DNA from: an uncultured Oscillospiraceae bacterium
Lineage (GTDB): Bacteria; Bacillota; Clostridia; Oscillospirales; Acutalibacteraceae
Assembly (NCBI GenBank): GCA_900539845.1
Contig: UQDP01000013.1
Span: 1 to 64,000, forward strand
Reading direction: 5' to 3'
DNA: 64,000 bases
In this document: piece by piece, positions 17,302 to 29,674 of the stretch
Layout of the letters: each line of letters opens with the position of its first letter
How positions within the stretch are numbered: the stretch's first letter is position 1
Made by a program: the position numbers and the translations under genes
The notes under the pieces: model-generated
Seen by the model: the letters and a program-made list of their open reading frames with translations, nothing else
What the model was told of the DNA's origin: nothing
The model's database searches: none

Positions 17302-17523
17302 ATGACTTACAAAAGACTAAAAGATCTGAGGGAAGACCATGAACTGCTGCAAAGCGATGTGGCAAAAATATTAGACACAACGCAAAAACAATACAGCAGA
17401 TGGGAAACCGGCGAATTTGAAATACCGTTTCATAACGTTATAAAACTGGCAAAATATTATAATGTAACAATAGACTTTATTGCGGAATTGACCGACACAC
17501 CATCTAAATTACCTAAAAAATAA
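17302..17523 (+). CDS. Small XRE-family helix-turn-helix regulator
   Basis: A 73-residue single-domain HTH_3 (Cro/CI-like) protein. The helix-turn-helix is SDVAKILDTTQKQYSRWETG (about residues 18-37), followed by the tail YYNVTIDFIAELTDTPSKLPKK. A close paralogue lies at 49726-49950 with the same layout and the same LPKK end. ATG at 17302 has AGAAGGTG eight bases upstream. The target is unknown; it is the only gene of its transcription unit. Confidence 0.88.
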   Translation: MTYKRLKDLREDHELLQSDVAKILDTTQKQYSRWETGEFEIPFHNVIKLAKYYNVTIDFIAELTDTPSKLPKK

Positions 17524-17535
17524 ATTAGATATATC

Positions 17536-17574
17536 AAACGCTCCCTTTTCGGAAATAAAAAGGGAGCGTTTTTA
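17536..17574 (+). terminator. Terminator of the XRE gene
   Basis: AAACGCTCCCTTTT paired with AAAAGGGAGCGTTT, then TTT, just after the stop codon. Confidence 0.85.
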
Positions 17575-17647
17575 CCATACGGCGCGGCAACCGGGCGCAG
17601 GCATAATATATAAATGTATCAAAATTATTAAAATGTGGTAACATAAA

Positions 17648-17676
17648 TTGCATAATCTGCGCACATATGGTATAAT
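17648..17676 (+). promoter_or_regulatory. Promoter of the cyclase/sugar-transferase pair
   Basis: TTGCAT (17648-17653), a 17-bp spacer and TATAAT (17671-17676), about 70 bp before the cyclase ATG. Confidence 0.65.
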
Positions 17677-17746
17677 TGTGAAAAATTGTGTGCATATATA
17701 GTTCATTTTATGTTTTTCACGCTTTTTCGTCAAGCAAAGAGGAAAT

Positions 17747-18349
17747 ATGATCATTTACGATATTACGCCGGATCTGTTTGAAACAGATCTGTATCCCGGC
17801 GACCCTGAACCGTTCCTTGAAGCGTATAAACGCATGGAGGACGGCAGTGAATACAATCTTTCCGGCATATCCATGTGCCTGCACACGGGCGCGCATATTG
17901 ACGCGCCGCTCCACTTTTTTGAGGACGGCGAGAGTGTGGACAGGCTGGCTGTTTCCAAATTCACCGGCAGATGCGTGGTTGCCGAGGCAAGCGGACCCGT
18001 GACAGCAGACTGGGTGGAGAAAAATCTGCCGTGGGACTGCAAGCGGCTTATTATAAAATGCCGCTCAAACGGGTATCTTATGGATAACGCCGTTTCGGAG
18101 CTGTGCAGGTTTGGCCTTGAGCTTGTGGGGATCGACGCGCCGTCTGTTGCGCCGCCGGAGAATGAGGGCAGTGTGCACAGAGAGCTTTTAAACAACAACA
18201 TCGCGATCTTAGAGGGAATAGATCTAACAAATGTCGGCGCCGGCGAATATTTTTTGTTTGCCGCGCCTATCAAAATAGGAGGTGCCGAAGCGGCACCGTG
18301 CAGAGCCTTGCTTATAAAAGGCATTATTGCAACGGAAGCTGAGTTATGA
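17747..18349 (+). CDS. Cyclase-family metal hydrolase (kynurenine formamidase-like)
   Basis: A 200-residue soluble enzyme of the cyclase family (PF04199), which includes KynB-type arylformamidases. The metal-binding signature HTGAHIDAPLH is at residues 46-56 (His46, His50, Asp52, His56). The true substrate is unknown: no tryptophan-degradation gene is nearby, so kynurenine is only one option. Its stop overlaps the start of the sugar transferase by 4 bp, indicating co-translation, although the functional link is obscure. Confidence 0.85.
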   Translation: MIIYDITPDLFETDLYPGDPEPFLEAYKRMEDGSEYNLSGISMCLHTGAHIDAPLHFFEDGESVDRLAVSKFTGRCVVAEASGPVTADWVEKNLPWDCKRLIIKCRSNGYLMDNAVSELCRFGLELVGIDAPSVAPPENEGSVHRELLNNNIAILEGIDLTNVGAGEYFLFAAPIKIGGAEAAPCRALLIKGIIATEAEL

Positions 18350-18963
18350 AAGCGTTTTTTAAAAAGTGGCTTGCGCCTATAAAATTTAAACGGCTTTTTG
18401 ACATCATCGCGTCTTTTCTTGCGCTTATAATCCTTTCACCGCTTTTTCTGATCATATGCGTGATCAATCTTTTCACGCCGGATACAAAAGTGTTTTTCAG
18501 CCATGAAAGGCGCGGCAGAAAGGGAAAGCCGTTTACGATATATAAATTTCAGACTATGAAAAACAACACGCCGAACTGCGCCACGGGCGAGCTTGAAAAC
18601 CCGGAGCAGTATATAACAAAGCTGGGCAAGTTTTTAAGGAAAACGAGCCTTGACGAGCTTCCGCAGCTTTGGAACATACTGAAAGGCGACATGAGCTTTG
18701 TGGGACCGCGGCCGCTGATAACGAGCGAAACAAGGGCGCACAGACTGCGCCTGGAATACGGTGTTTACCGTTTCAGACCCGGACTTACCGGGCTTGCGCA
18801 GGTTAGAGGAAGAGACAGCATATCGCTTATGCAGAAAATGAAATACGACAAAGAATACTGCGATAACTGGAGTATCCGCGGCGATATAAAGATACTGCTT
18901 GAATCCGTTAAGGTGTGCATAAAGCAGGAGGGCTTTCACGAGGGTATCTACCACCGCAGATAG
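18346..18963 (+). CDS. Initiating sugar-phosphate transferase (bacterial sugar transferase family)
   Basis: A 205-residue monotopic phosphoglycosyl transferase of the PglC/WcaJ family, which moves a sugar phosphate from UDP-sugar to undecaprenyl phosphate as the first step of polysaccharide or glycan assembly at the membrane. A hydrophobic re-entrant segment is at about residues 18-45. The family motifs follow: FFSHERRGRKGKPFTIYKFQTM, KFLRKTSLDELPQLWNILKG with the catalytic Asp-Glu pair, and MSFVGPRPL. It is the short form without extra N-terminal helices. No other glycan genes lie nearby, so the sugar cannot be guessed. Confidence 0.93.
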   Translation: MKAFFKKWLAPIKFKRLFDIIASFLALIILSPLFLIICVINLFTPDTKVFFSHERRGRKGKPFTIYKFQTMKNNTPNCATGELENPEQYITKLGKFLRKTSLDELPQLWNILKGDMSFVGPRPLITSETRAHRLRLEYGVYRFRPGLTGLAQVRGRDSISLMQKMKYDKEYCDNWSIRGDIKILLESVKVCIKQEGFHEGIYHRR

Positions 18964-19003
18964 GCCGGCGCCTCATCGGTGCATCAATTTTGATAAACTG
19001 TAA

Positions 19004-22087
<3,084 letters not shown>

Positions 22088-22158
22088 AACACAATTTTAT
22101 ATGTGTAAAAACAAATATAACAATTCCGTAAGATAACGATTAAGAAAAAGAAAATCGC

Positions 22159-22187
22159 TTGACTTTTCAGGGCAAAGGTATTATATT
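22159..22187 (+). promoter_or_regulatory. Promoter of the radical SAM gene
   Basis: TTGACT (22159-22164), a 17-bp spacer and TATATT (22182-22187), about 68 bp before the ATG in an AT-rich gap. Confidence 0.65.
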
Positions 22188-22254
22188 TTAATACACATAT
22201 TTAAGTTAAAGTTTAATAATTATATAATAAATATTTAGTTTTGAGGTAATAGCA

Positions 22255-23718
22255 ATGAGATCTCTGAAAGAAACCGCAATGACAATGGCGGTCAAGCAGG
22301 CTGTTAAGTACGCGCGCAAGGATTTCAACAAGAACGCGCCTAAAATTCTTTCGCTTCTGGAAGCGGCAGACATCAAAAAAGTTAACCGCTCCACCTATGC
22401 AGGTCTTCACAAGGTTATGGACGACCCGGACAACAACTGGATGAGATTCGCAAAATCTCTTGCCTGCGACACCAATGAAGAAGTGCTGATGAAGCTGATA
22501 CCGCCGATGATGAACGTGGCGATAAACAGCTATTCCATAAGAATGGCAAGCATAGAAAAATACGGCTGTAATGTGCCGTGGGCTATTCTTATGGACCCGA
22601 CAGCGGCCTGCAACCTGAAGTGCATAGGCTGCTGGGCTGCCGAATACGGTCACACGAGCCAGCTTTCCTATGATGATCTTGCAAGGATTATTCAGCAGGG
22701 CAAGGAGCTCGGCACATTTATGTACCTTTACACAGGCGGCGAGCCGACTATGCGCAGAAAGGACCTTATGCGCCTTTGCCGCGAGAATCCCGACTGCATA
22801 TTTATGTCTTTCACAAACGGTACGCTTATTGACGACAGCTTTGCCGACGAGATCGGCGAGGTGGGCAATTTCCTGCCGGCGTTTTCAATAGAGGGCTATG
22901 AAGAGGAAAACGATTACCGCCGCGGCGAGGGCACATTCCAAAAATGCACTGCGGCGATGAAGAGACTGAAAGACAGGGGTATCCCGTTCGGCGCTTCCCT
23001 CTGCTACACAAGCAAAAACACCGATCTGCTCTCCTCCGATGAATATATGGATTGGCTGATCGATCAGGGTGTTAAATTTGCATGGTTCTTTACATATATG
23101 CCAACGGGCAACGGTGCGGTAACTGAACTTATGGTAAGCCCCGAACAGCGCGCAACGATGTATAAAAAAATGCACGAGTGGAGACATACAAAGCCCATTT
23201 TTGCTCTTGATTTCTGGAATGACGGCGAATATGTTCAGGGCTGTATCGCAGGCGGCAGACATTATTTCCACATCAATTCCAACGGAGACTGCGAGCCGTG
23301 CGCTTTTGTTCACTATTCCAATGTCAACATCAAGGAGTGCTCGGTGCTTGACGCACTGAAGAGTCCGCTCTTTATGGAATACAAGCGCAATCAGCCGTTC
23401 AACAACAACATGCTTCGCCCCTGCCCCGTACTTGACAACCCCGGCGCGATCAGCAAAATGGTTGCTAAAACAGGCGCATACTCAACGGAAATGGTTCATC
23501 CCGAATCGGCAAATGAACTGTTTGACAAGACCATTGCCGCGGCAAAGGCTTGGAAAGTAAAAGCCGACGAGCTTTTCGACCGTGACGAGTATATCCGAAA
23601 GCATGTTAAGGACGAAAACATGTATAACTATGAAAAATCCGATGATGAAAGGGATTTCTCAGAGTTTGAAAAGACCGAGATTCCGCAGGATACCGATGCA
23701 GCGGCAAACGCGGAATAA
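22255..23718 (+). CDS. Radical SAM protein with C-terminal cysteine region
   Basis: A 487-residue radical S-adenosylmethionine enzyme. The cluster motif CNLKCIGCW places Cys119, Cys123 and Cys126 at the 4Fe-4S site, followed by the SAM-contacting YTGGEP. A C-terminal cysteine set (GDCEPC, KEC, RPCP) suggests an auxiliary cluster as in SPASM/twitch-type proteins. A charged tail ends the protein. I cannot assign the reaction. No small peptide gene is adjacent, so a peptide-modifying role is not supported. GAGGTAATAGCA before ATG fits. Confidence 0.85.
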   Translation: MRSLKETAMTMAVKQAVKYARKDFNKNAPKILSLLEAADIKKVNRSTYAGLHKVMDDPDNNWMRFAKSLACDTNEEVLMKLIPPMMNVAINSYSIRMASIEKYGCNVPWAILMDPTAACNLKCIGCWAAEYGHTSQLSYDDLARIIQQGKELGTFMYLYTGGEPTMRRKDLMRLCRENPDCIFMSFTNGTLIDDSFADEIGEVGNFLPAFSIEGYEEENDYRRGEGTFQKCTAAMKRLKDRGIPFGASLCYTSKNTDLLSSDEYMDWLIDQGVKFAWFFTYMPTGNGAVTELMVSPEQRATMYKKMHEWRHTKPIFALDFWNDGEYVQGCIAGGRHYFHINSNGDCEPCAFVHYSNVNIKECSVLDALKSPLFMEYKRNQPFNNNMLRPCPVLDNPGAISKMVAKTGAYSTEMVHPESANELFDKTIAAAKAWKVKADELFDRDEYIRKHVKDENMYNYEKSDDERDFSEFEKTEIPQDTDAAANAE

Positions 23719-23807
23719 AGAATAAAAAAATGGCAAAACAAGGGCGTGTCGTAAGATGCGCCCATATTTGTGTTACGGATATTTTATAGAAAGTAAAGGG
23801 TGATTTG

Positions 23808-24398
23808 ATGCTTTTCGGCAAAAAAGACGGCGGATATGAGTTTATAATAGCAGGGCTGGGAAATCCGGGCGCAAAATATGAAATGACACGCCATAATGCA
23901 GGATTTCTTGCGCTTGAGCTTCTGGCAAGGGAAAACGATTTTGATATAAAAAAGCTGAAATTCCATTCGCTGGTTCAGGATTTCAGCGGATTCGGCAAAA
24001 GATGCCTGCTGATGAAGCCGCAGACCTTTATGAACAATTCGGGCGAAGCCGTGAGCGAAGCGGCAAGATTTTATAAGATACCGCCGGAAAGAATTCTCAT
24101 TATTTCAGACGATACTTCCCTTGACGTGGGCAAAATAAGGATCAGGAGAAAAGGCTCTGCCGGCGGGCATAACGGCCTTAAAAGCATCATCGAGCATCTC
24201 GGCAGCGAGGAATTTCCCCGCGTTAAGATCGGAGTCGGCAAAAAGCCGAACGCTTATATGGATCTTGCGGACTGGGTGCTGGGCACATTCCCGAAAGAGC
24301 AGCAGCCGGAGCTGAAAAAAGCGCTTGAAAACACCGGCGACGCGCTGCGCCTTATCGTAAACGGGCAAACAGAAAAAGCAATGAATCTATACAACTGA
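23808..24398 (+). CDS. pth: Peptidyl-tRNA hydrolase
   Basis: A 196-residue enzyme that frees tRNA from prematurely released peptidyl-tRNA. Visible are the N-terminal GLGNPGAKYEMTRHNAGF with the catalytic His, KPQTFMNNSGEAV with the substrate-binding Asn, and DDTSLDVGKIRIRRKGSAGGHNGLKSI. ATG at 23808 follows AAAGGGTG. It lies 20 bp before mfd; pth-mfd is a common Firmicutes pair, so one transcript is likely. Confidence 0.96.
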   Translation: MLFGKKDGGYEFIIAGLGNPGAKYEMTRHNAGFLALELLARENDFDIKKLKFHSLVQDFSGFGKRCLLMKPQTFMNNSGEAVSEAARFYKIPPERILIISDDTSLDVGKIRIRRKGSAGGHNGLKSIIEHLGSEEFPRVKIGVGKKPNAYMDLADWVLGTFPKEQQPELKKALENTGDALRLIVNGQTEKAMNLYN

Positions 24399-24418
24399 TT
24401 TTGGTAAGAGAGTAAAAT

Positions 24419-27400
24419 ATGTCTTGTTTCTCAAAAATTTTTGAAAAAAACGGCGAGTTTTTGAAGCTTGCGAACGCCGCCGGTGCGGCAGGCGCAACAG
24501 GAATTTCGGACGCTGTAAAGCCGCCGCTGATACATTCTTTCATGCAGGTGAAAGGGCAAAAAGCGCTTGTGATCATGCCCGATGAGGCTTCTGCCGTGCG
24601 CATGAGCGAAAATCTGGGCGCAGTTCAGGCAGGCGTGCTTTTTTACCCATCACGCGAATTTACTTTCCAGCAGGTTGCAGGCGTATCACGCGATTTTGAG
24701 CATATCCGGCTTGGGGTTCTCTCCAAAATACTGGCGAATGAATACACCGCAGTGGTGTGCTCCGTGAATGCCGCCTGCCAGTTCACCATGCCTCCGAACG
24801 AGCTTTCAAAGCGCACGGTCACGATCAGATCGGGAGATATGACAGACCCGTATGAGCTTGCCCAAAAACTTGTTTACGCCGGATACAGCAGATACGAACA
24901 GGTTGACGGCACATCGCAGTTTGCCGTACGCGGCGGCATCATCGATATTTTCCCTCCCGGTTTCAGCGAGCCTGTCAGGCTTGAATTCTGGGGAGATACG
25001 GTGGATACGATCTCCTCCTTTGACCCGGCAACGCAGAGGCGGACAGGCAAGCTTTCCGAGATTGAGATCATTCCGGCGACCGAGGTGCTTTTTGAATCAA
25101 ACGAAGCATTTCAGAAAAGCCTTGAAAAGCTTGCCGCATCGCTCAAAGGCAAAGCGATCAAGGCGCGCGAAGGTCTGCTTTCCGACGCAGATGGTCTTAA
25201 AAACGGTGTTTCGCCTGCCTGCTGCGACAAATATATGCCGCTGGCATATCAGTCAAACGGTATTTTTGATTATTTTAAGGGAATTCTGATTGTGTGCGAG
25301 AGCGCGAAAGTGAAAGAGCGCGCGCAGAATTCCGTTAAGCTGATGAATGAACAGGTAAAATATTACCTTGAGGACGGCGTTTTATGCAAGGGGCTGGATA
25401 AATTCAGCCTTGATTTTGAAGAACTGAGAGCCGTTTATGAAAAAAACGGAGCAATCTATCTGGATTCGCTTCCGCGTGGATCTTTTGACACACCCGTTTC
25501 CTGCCTTGCAAATTTCTCCGTACAGAGCTTTAACGCCTGGAGCGGAAAAATAAGCGAACTGAAAGAGGATATCGAACCGCTTGTAAACAAGGGCTGCACC
25601 GTTTGCGTTATGGCAGGCACTTCCAGAAGCGCCAAAGCGCTTGCAAACGACCTGGTTGACGACGGAATCCACACCGTTTTCACCGAAAGCTGGCCCCTTG
25701 AATTCCAAAAAGGCGCTGTGAATGTGACCACAGGTACGCTCGGCGCAGGATTCAGGCTTGCACAGGACGGTTTTGCGCTGATTACACATACAAAATCTCA
25801 TCTTCAAAAAAAGAAAAGAAGAAAAACAAACTCCAAAAACGCTTTTCATTCGCTGGATGAGCTTACGGTGGGCGACTATATCGTTCACAATGTGCACGGC
25901 ATAGGCGTTTTTGCGGGAATACAGGCGCTTGAGATAAACAATGTAAAAAAGGATTACATCAAGATCGACTACGCCAAGGGTGACGCGCTTTACGTGCCCG
26001 TTACGCAGCTTGACCTTGTTTCAAAATATATCGGACCCGGTGAGAACAGCAATGTAAAAATAAACCGCCTGGGCGGAAGCGAGTGGAAAAAGGCAAAAGC
26101 AAAGGTGCGCCAGTCCGTTAAGGATATGGCAAAGGAGCTTATCGCCCTTTACGCGAAACGAATGAGCACAAAGGGATATGCCTTTTCACCAGACACCGAT
26201 CTGCAGCGTGATTTTGAAACGCGTTTCGCGTATGACGAGACCGACGACCAGCTTCGCTGCACCGAGGAGATCAAGCAGGATATGGAGCGGCCCGTTCCGA
26301 TGGAGCGTTTGCTCTGCGGCGACGTCGGCTTCGGCAAAACAGAAGTGGCGCTCAGGGCAGCGTTCAAATGCATAGCCGAGGGCAAGCAGTGCGCCCTGCT
26401 GGTACCCACAACGGTGCTTGCGATGCAGCACTTCAACACAGCAAGGGAGAGGATGGAGCCTTTCCCTGTATCTGTTGAAATGCTGTCCCGCTTTGTTTCA
26501 CCACAGAAACAGCGCGAGGTGAGAAAAGGGCTTGAAAACGGCAGCGTGGACTTCCTGATAGGCACGCACAGAATGATCAGCAAGGATATCAAATTCCATG
26601 ATCTCGGTCTGCTGATTGTTGACGAAGAACAGCGTTTCGGCGTTGCGCAAAAGGAAAAGCTGAAACAGAAATTTCCGCGTGTTGATGTGCTGACGCTTTC
26701 CGCCACACCCATTCCGAGAACGCTGAACATGGCGCTCAGCGGCATAAGGGATATGAGTGTTATTGAAGAGGCGCCGGCGGACCGCTATCCCGTGCAGACC
26801 TATGTTATGGAATACGATTTCGGCATACTTTCCGAAGCTATGGAACGCGAGCTTGCGCGCGGCGGTCAGTGCTATTACCTGCACAATAATATAGATACGA
26901 TAGACCACACGGCGGTCAGAATCAAAAAAACCCTGCCCGACGCAAATGTGGGTGTTGCCCACGGCAGAATGACGCAGGAGGAGCTTTCGGACGTGTGGGC
27001 GCAGGTGGTAAACGGGGAGATAGACATTCTTGTGTGCACCACGATTATAGAAACGGGAATAGACGTATCCAATGTGAACACGCTGATCATCGAAAACGCA
27101 GACAGGCTCGGTCTTGCCCAGCTTCACCAGATCAGAGGCAGGGTCGGCAGAAGCGCGCGCCGGGCTTTCGCGTATTTTACATTCACAAGGGGCAAGGAGC
27201 TTTCCGACATTGCGCAGAAACGCCTTGAGGCGATAAGAGAGTACACGGAATTCGGATCGGGCTTTAAGATCGCCATGCGCGATCTGGAGATTCGCGGCGC
27301 AGGCTCCATTCTGGGCAGCAGGCAGCACGGCCATATGGAAGCGGTCGGCTACGATATGTATCTTAAACTGCTCGGCGACGCCGTTGCGGAGGAAAAAGGC

Positions 27401-27871
27401 GAGCTGAAAGAGGGCGAGGAAGAACCGGAATGCCTTATCGACCTGCCGATCGAAGCGCATATACCCGAAAGCTATATTGAATCCACTGCGCAGAGACTCT
27501 CCATGTATAAGCGGATCGCGGCAGTGCGTACCGACGCGGACGCAAACGATGTGCTTGACGAGCTTCGCGACCGATTCGGCAACCCGCCTGCGGCAATCAG
27601 CGGACTGATTGAGATCTCTTTGCTCAGAAATTCGGCGGTATCGGCCGGCGTCTATGAGATCTCACAGCGTAACGGCTCCATACTTCTTTATATGAATGAG
27701 CCGGATGTGCGCTACGCTGTTGAGCTGAACAAAACCATGAAAGGGCGCGTCATGCTCTCTGCCTCCAAAAAGCCGTATATTGCGGTCAAACTCGGGCAGG
27801 AGAGCGCGCTTGAAACCGTAAGAGACAGCATCGCCATTATTGCAACCGTTAAAAATCAAAAAAATGAATAA
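24419..27871 (+). CDS. mfd: Transcription-repair coupling factor Mfd
   Basis: A 1150-residue DNA translocase that removes stalled RNA polymerase and recruits UvrA. The N-terminal UvrB-like part has QFAVRGGIIDIFPPG. The RNA-polymerase-interacting domain (ELTVGDYIVHNVHGIGVFAG) starts near residue 480. Helicase motifs include GDVGFGKTE (about 633-641), DEEQRFG (about 735) and TATPIPR-like SATPIPRTLNMAL. A C-terminal TRCF domain (EAHIPESYIES) is complete. The length is normal. Likely cotranscribed with pth. The stop is followed at once by a terminator that also contains the next gene's ribosome site. Confidence 0.97.
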   Translation: MSCFSKIFEKNGEFLKLANAAGAAGATGISDAVKPPLIHSFMQVKGQKALVIMPDEASAVRMSENLGAVQAGVLFYPSREFTFQQVAGVSRDFEHIRLGVLSKILANEYTAVVCSVNAACQFTMPPNELSKRTVTIRSGDMTDPYELAQKLVYAGYSRYEQVDGTSQFAVRGGIIDIFPPGFSEPVRLEFWGDTVDTISSFDPATQRRTGKLSEIEIIPATEVLFESNEAFQKSLEKLAASLKGKAIKAREGLLSDADGLKNGVSPACCDKYMPLAYQSNGIFDYFKGILIVCESAKVKERAQNSVKLMNEQVKYYLEDGVLCKGLDKFSLDFEELRAVYEKNGAIYLDSLPRGSFDTPVSCLANFSVQSFNAWSGKISELKEDIEPLVNKGCTVCVMAGTSRSAKALANDLVDDGIHTVFTESWPLEFQKGAVNVTTGTLGAGFRLAQDGFALITHTKSHLQKKKRRKTNSKNAFHSLDELTVGDYIVHNVHGIGVFAGIQALEINNVKKDYIKIDYAKGDALYVPVTQLDLVSKYIGPGENSNVKINRLGGSEWKKAKAKVRQSVKDMAKELIALYAKRMSTKGYAFSPDTDLQRDFETRFAYDETDDQLRCTEEIKQDMERPVPMERLLCGDVGFGKTEVALRAAFKCIAEGKQCALLVPTTVLAMQHFNTARERMEPFPVSVEMLSRFVSPQKQREVRKGLENGSVDFLIGTHRMISKDIKFHDLGLLIVDEEQRFGVAQKEKLKQKFPRVDVLTLSATPIPRTLNMALSGIRDMSVIEEAPADRYPVQTYVMEYDFGILSEAMERELARGGQCYYLHNNIDTIDHTAVRIKKTLPDANVGVAHGRMTQEELSDVWAQVVNGEIDILVCTTIIETGIDVSNVNTLIIENADRLGLAQLHQIRGRVGRSARRAFAYFTFTRGKELSDIAQKRLEAIREYTEFGSGFKIAMRDLEIRGAGSILGSRQHGHMEAVGYDMYLKLLGDAVAEEKGELKEGEEEPECLIDLPIEAHIPESYIESTAQRLSMYKRIAAVRTDADANDVLDELRDRFGNPPAAISGLIEISLLRNSAVSAGVYEISQRNGSILLYMNEPDVRYAVELNKTMKGRVMLSASKKPYIAVKLGQESALETVRDSIAIIATVKNQKNE

Positions 27872-27875
27872 AGAA

Positions 27876-27912
27876 AAACACCTCAGGGCATACTGCTTTT
27901 GAGGTGTTTTTT
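27876..27912 (+). terminator. mfd terminator containing the next gene's Shine-Dalgarno
   Basis: A 10-bp stem: AAACACCTCA (27876-27885) with TGAGGTGTTT (27900-27909), then a T-run to 27912. The ATG of the M23 peptidase starts at 27913, and its only good ribosome site, GAGGTG (27901-27906), is the 3' arm of this stem. Confidence 0.85.
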
Positions 27913-28602
27913 ATGTCTTCAAATTCCAAATCCAAAAATTCGGGCAAAAATCTGAAAGCGCTTTTTACGGTGGTATGCGTTTCAATTATCGCCCTTGGCG
28001 TTATCGTATATTTCTCCACAAGGGGTGCCGATGATGTAAACGAGCCAACCACCATCGCGGACACCACCGCCGTGCAGAGAGCCGTGACCGTTGAGGAGAG
28101 CACAACAAAAGCCACCACTGCCGCTCCCACAACAGAAAGCACGACCGAAGAAGAAAGTACTTCCATGCCGCAGAGCGATACGAATACCCCATACAAAAGC
28201 TTTTATGAATATCCTGTCAGCGAAGCCGTGCTTCAGGGATATTCCGAAGAGCTTGTGAAAAACGATACCATGGGTGATTACAGAAGCCATACGGCAGTTG
28301 ATTTCCGCGGAGAGGCAGGCGCCAGTATTGCTGCAATAAATGACGGCGTTGTGCTGGATGTTTACAACGACGCCATGCTGGGCATGGTTGTGGAGATAGA
28401 CCACGGCGGCAAGCTTGTTGCAAGATACTGCGGGCTGGACAGTGTAAGCGTAACGGCAGGCGGCAGCGTAACGCAGGGGCAGGAAATCGGCACGCTCGGC
28501 GCAGTTCCGTTTGAATCGGGACTCGAAAGTCACCTGCATTTTGAAACCAAGCTTGACGGCGCATATGTTGACCCGCTTTCGGTTATGGGCAAGACCGAAT
28601 AA
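27913..28602 (+). CDS. M23-family (LytM/SpoIIQ-like) cell-wall peptidase
   Basis: A 229-residue membrane-anchored protein. It has a short basic cytoplasmic end, one membrane helix (about 17-37), a threonine/glutamate-rich linker and an M23 domain (about 105-225). HTAVDF and HLHFE supply the expected zinc ligands, so it could be active, unlike the degenerate SpoIIQ of Bacillus. The size and layout resemble SpoIIQ, the forespore side of the engulfment channel, but a vegetative peptidoglycan hydrolase is equally possible. ATG at 27913 is chosen over GTG 27904. Confidence 0.85.
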   Translation: MSSNSKSKNSGKNLKALFTVVCVSIIALGVIVYFSTRGADDVNEPTTIADTTAVQRAVTVEESTTKATTAAPTTESTTEEESTSMPQSDTNTPYKSFYEYPVSEAVLQGYSEELVKNDTMGDYRSHTAVDFRGEAGASIAAINDGVVLDVYNDAMLGMVVEIDHGGKLVARYCGLDSVSVTAGGSVTQGQEIGTLGAVPFESGLESHLHFETKLDGAYVDPLSVMGKTE

Positions 28603-28687
28603 GAGCGGCTTGAAGTCTTGCGGCGTTTTTTGAACCGGCAAGATAAATTCAGCCGCACATGAATCCCTTTCAGAATCGAATAAGCAA

Positions 28688-28738
28688 AAATACCGTCCCC
28701 TGTTTGGCGCGTCAGCGTCTTGCCGGGGACGGATTTTT
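28688..28738. terminator. Terminator between the converging M23 and sortase genes
   Basis: CCGTCCCC and GGGGACGG pair around a loop of about 30 bases, with an A tract before and TTTTT after. Confidence 0.75.
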
Positions 28739-28745
28739 ATATGTT

Positions 28746-29645
28746 TCAGTCAGAAGCCGATTCGCTCATCGTATCATACGGATACCAGAATTCATCATTC
28801 CTGTACGGATTCTCACGTTGTTTAAGATCATACCAAATCTGCGGATATTTGGGACTGCTGTTTTCATACGCCGCCGAAGTATCCACCGATGCGTTTTCGC
28901 CGTCTCTCACCATTCTTGCAAGAATAACGATGCGGCAGTCCGCTCTGTAATTTCTTGTATCCACCTCTCGTGTGCAGGTGGAAAGCGTGAGGAACTTATC
29001 GCTGCTGTTCACATCAACTCCCGTGTAATAGATGGTGCGTTTGTCCACCTCTGCCATATAGCCGTCAAAATTTATTCCGCCCATATCCGGGTAAACATAA
29101 TTAAATACATATCCGTTATCCTCATCGGCAGACGCGGTTGTGATAAAGACCGCAAAGATCTTCCACTTGTGCATTTGCGTGCGTGTGTTGTATTCAATAA
29201 CGGGGTGCTCTCGGTAATAATCAATATCGGAATACTGCGGAAGCTCCGAAAAAACCGTGTCGTCAAGCCAGTTATGGCCGTGGATAACCGTGTTTGTATA
29301 GCCGAGATCGGGGTCGCTCAGATAATCCATAAATATTGTGCCGCGCGATTCGTATTCCTTATCAAAATTATGGGTAAGATAATATTCATTATCGTCCGCC
29401 TGCACAACGGGATAGTCAACATTCGTGCCGTCTATTGTTATCCAGCCCACAAAATCGTTGTTTTTATTGTAGTATTCCTGATACTTTGCCGGCACAGTCG
29501 TGGGTTCGCCGGAAACAGTTTCGCTCTGCATCTGCGGCTCGGGCTCTTCTTTCAAATAATTTGTATAAACAAAGTACGCGCCCACAGCAACGGCGGCAGC
29601 TATCAGGATGATCAGCAACGAGATCCATACTTTTTTCTTTTTCAA
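28746..29645 (-). CDS. Class B sortase
   Basis: A 299-residue transpeptidase that joins cell-surface proteins to peptidoglycan. The N-terminal helix (about 7-28) anchors it outside the membrane. The sortase domain contains the catalytic His124 (IHGHN), Cys224 (TLSTCTRE) and Arg238 (CRIVILAR), in the order and spacing of class B enzymes. No substrate gene is adjacent; the nearest candidate is the SPDTG-tailed protein at 44.8 kb. The long plus-strand frame opposite is a shadow. Placed 29 bp downstream of pncB on the same strand, perhaps read-through. Confidence 0.93.
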   Translation of the reverse strand: MKKKKVWISLLIILIAAAVAVGAYFVYTNYLKEEPEPQMQSETVSGEPTTVPAKYQEYYNKNNDFVGWITIDGTNVDYPVVQADDNEYYLTHNFDKEYESRGTIFMDYLSDPDLGYTNTVIHGHNWLDDTVFSELPQYSDIDYYREHPVIEYNTRTQMHKWKIFAVFITTASADEDNGYVFNYVYPDMGGINFDGYMAEVDKRTIYYTGVDVNSSDKFLTLSTCTREVDTRNYRADCRIVILARMVRDGENASVDTSAAYENSSPKYPQIWYDLKQRENPYRNDEFWYPYDTMSESASD

Positions 29646-29674
29646 AACAAATACCTCTTCCGTGTCTCCGTTTA

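Noticed and set aside
26498..27460. 320-codon minus-strand frame inside mfd
   Set aside because: Antisense to the conserved helicase domains; no start signals.
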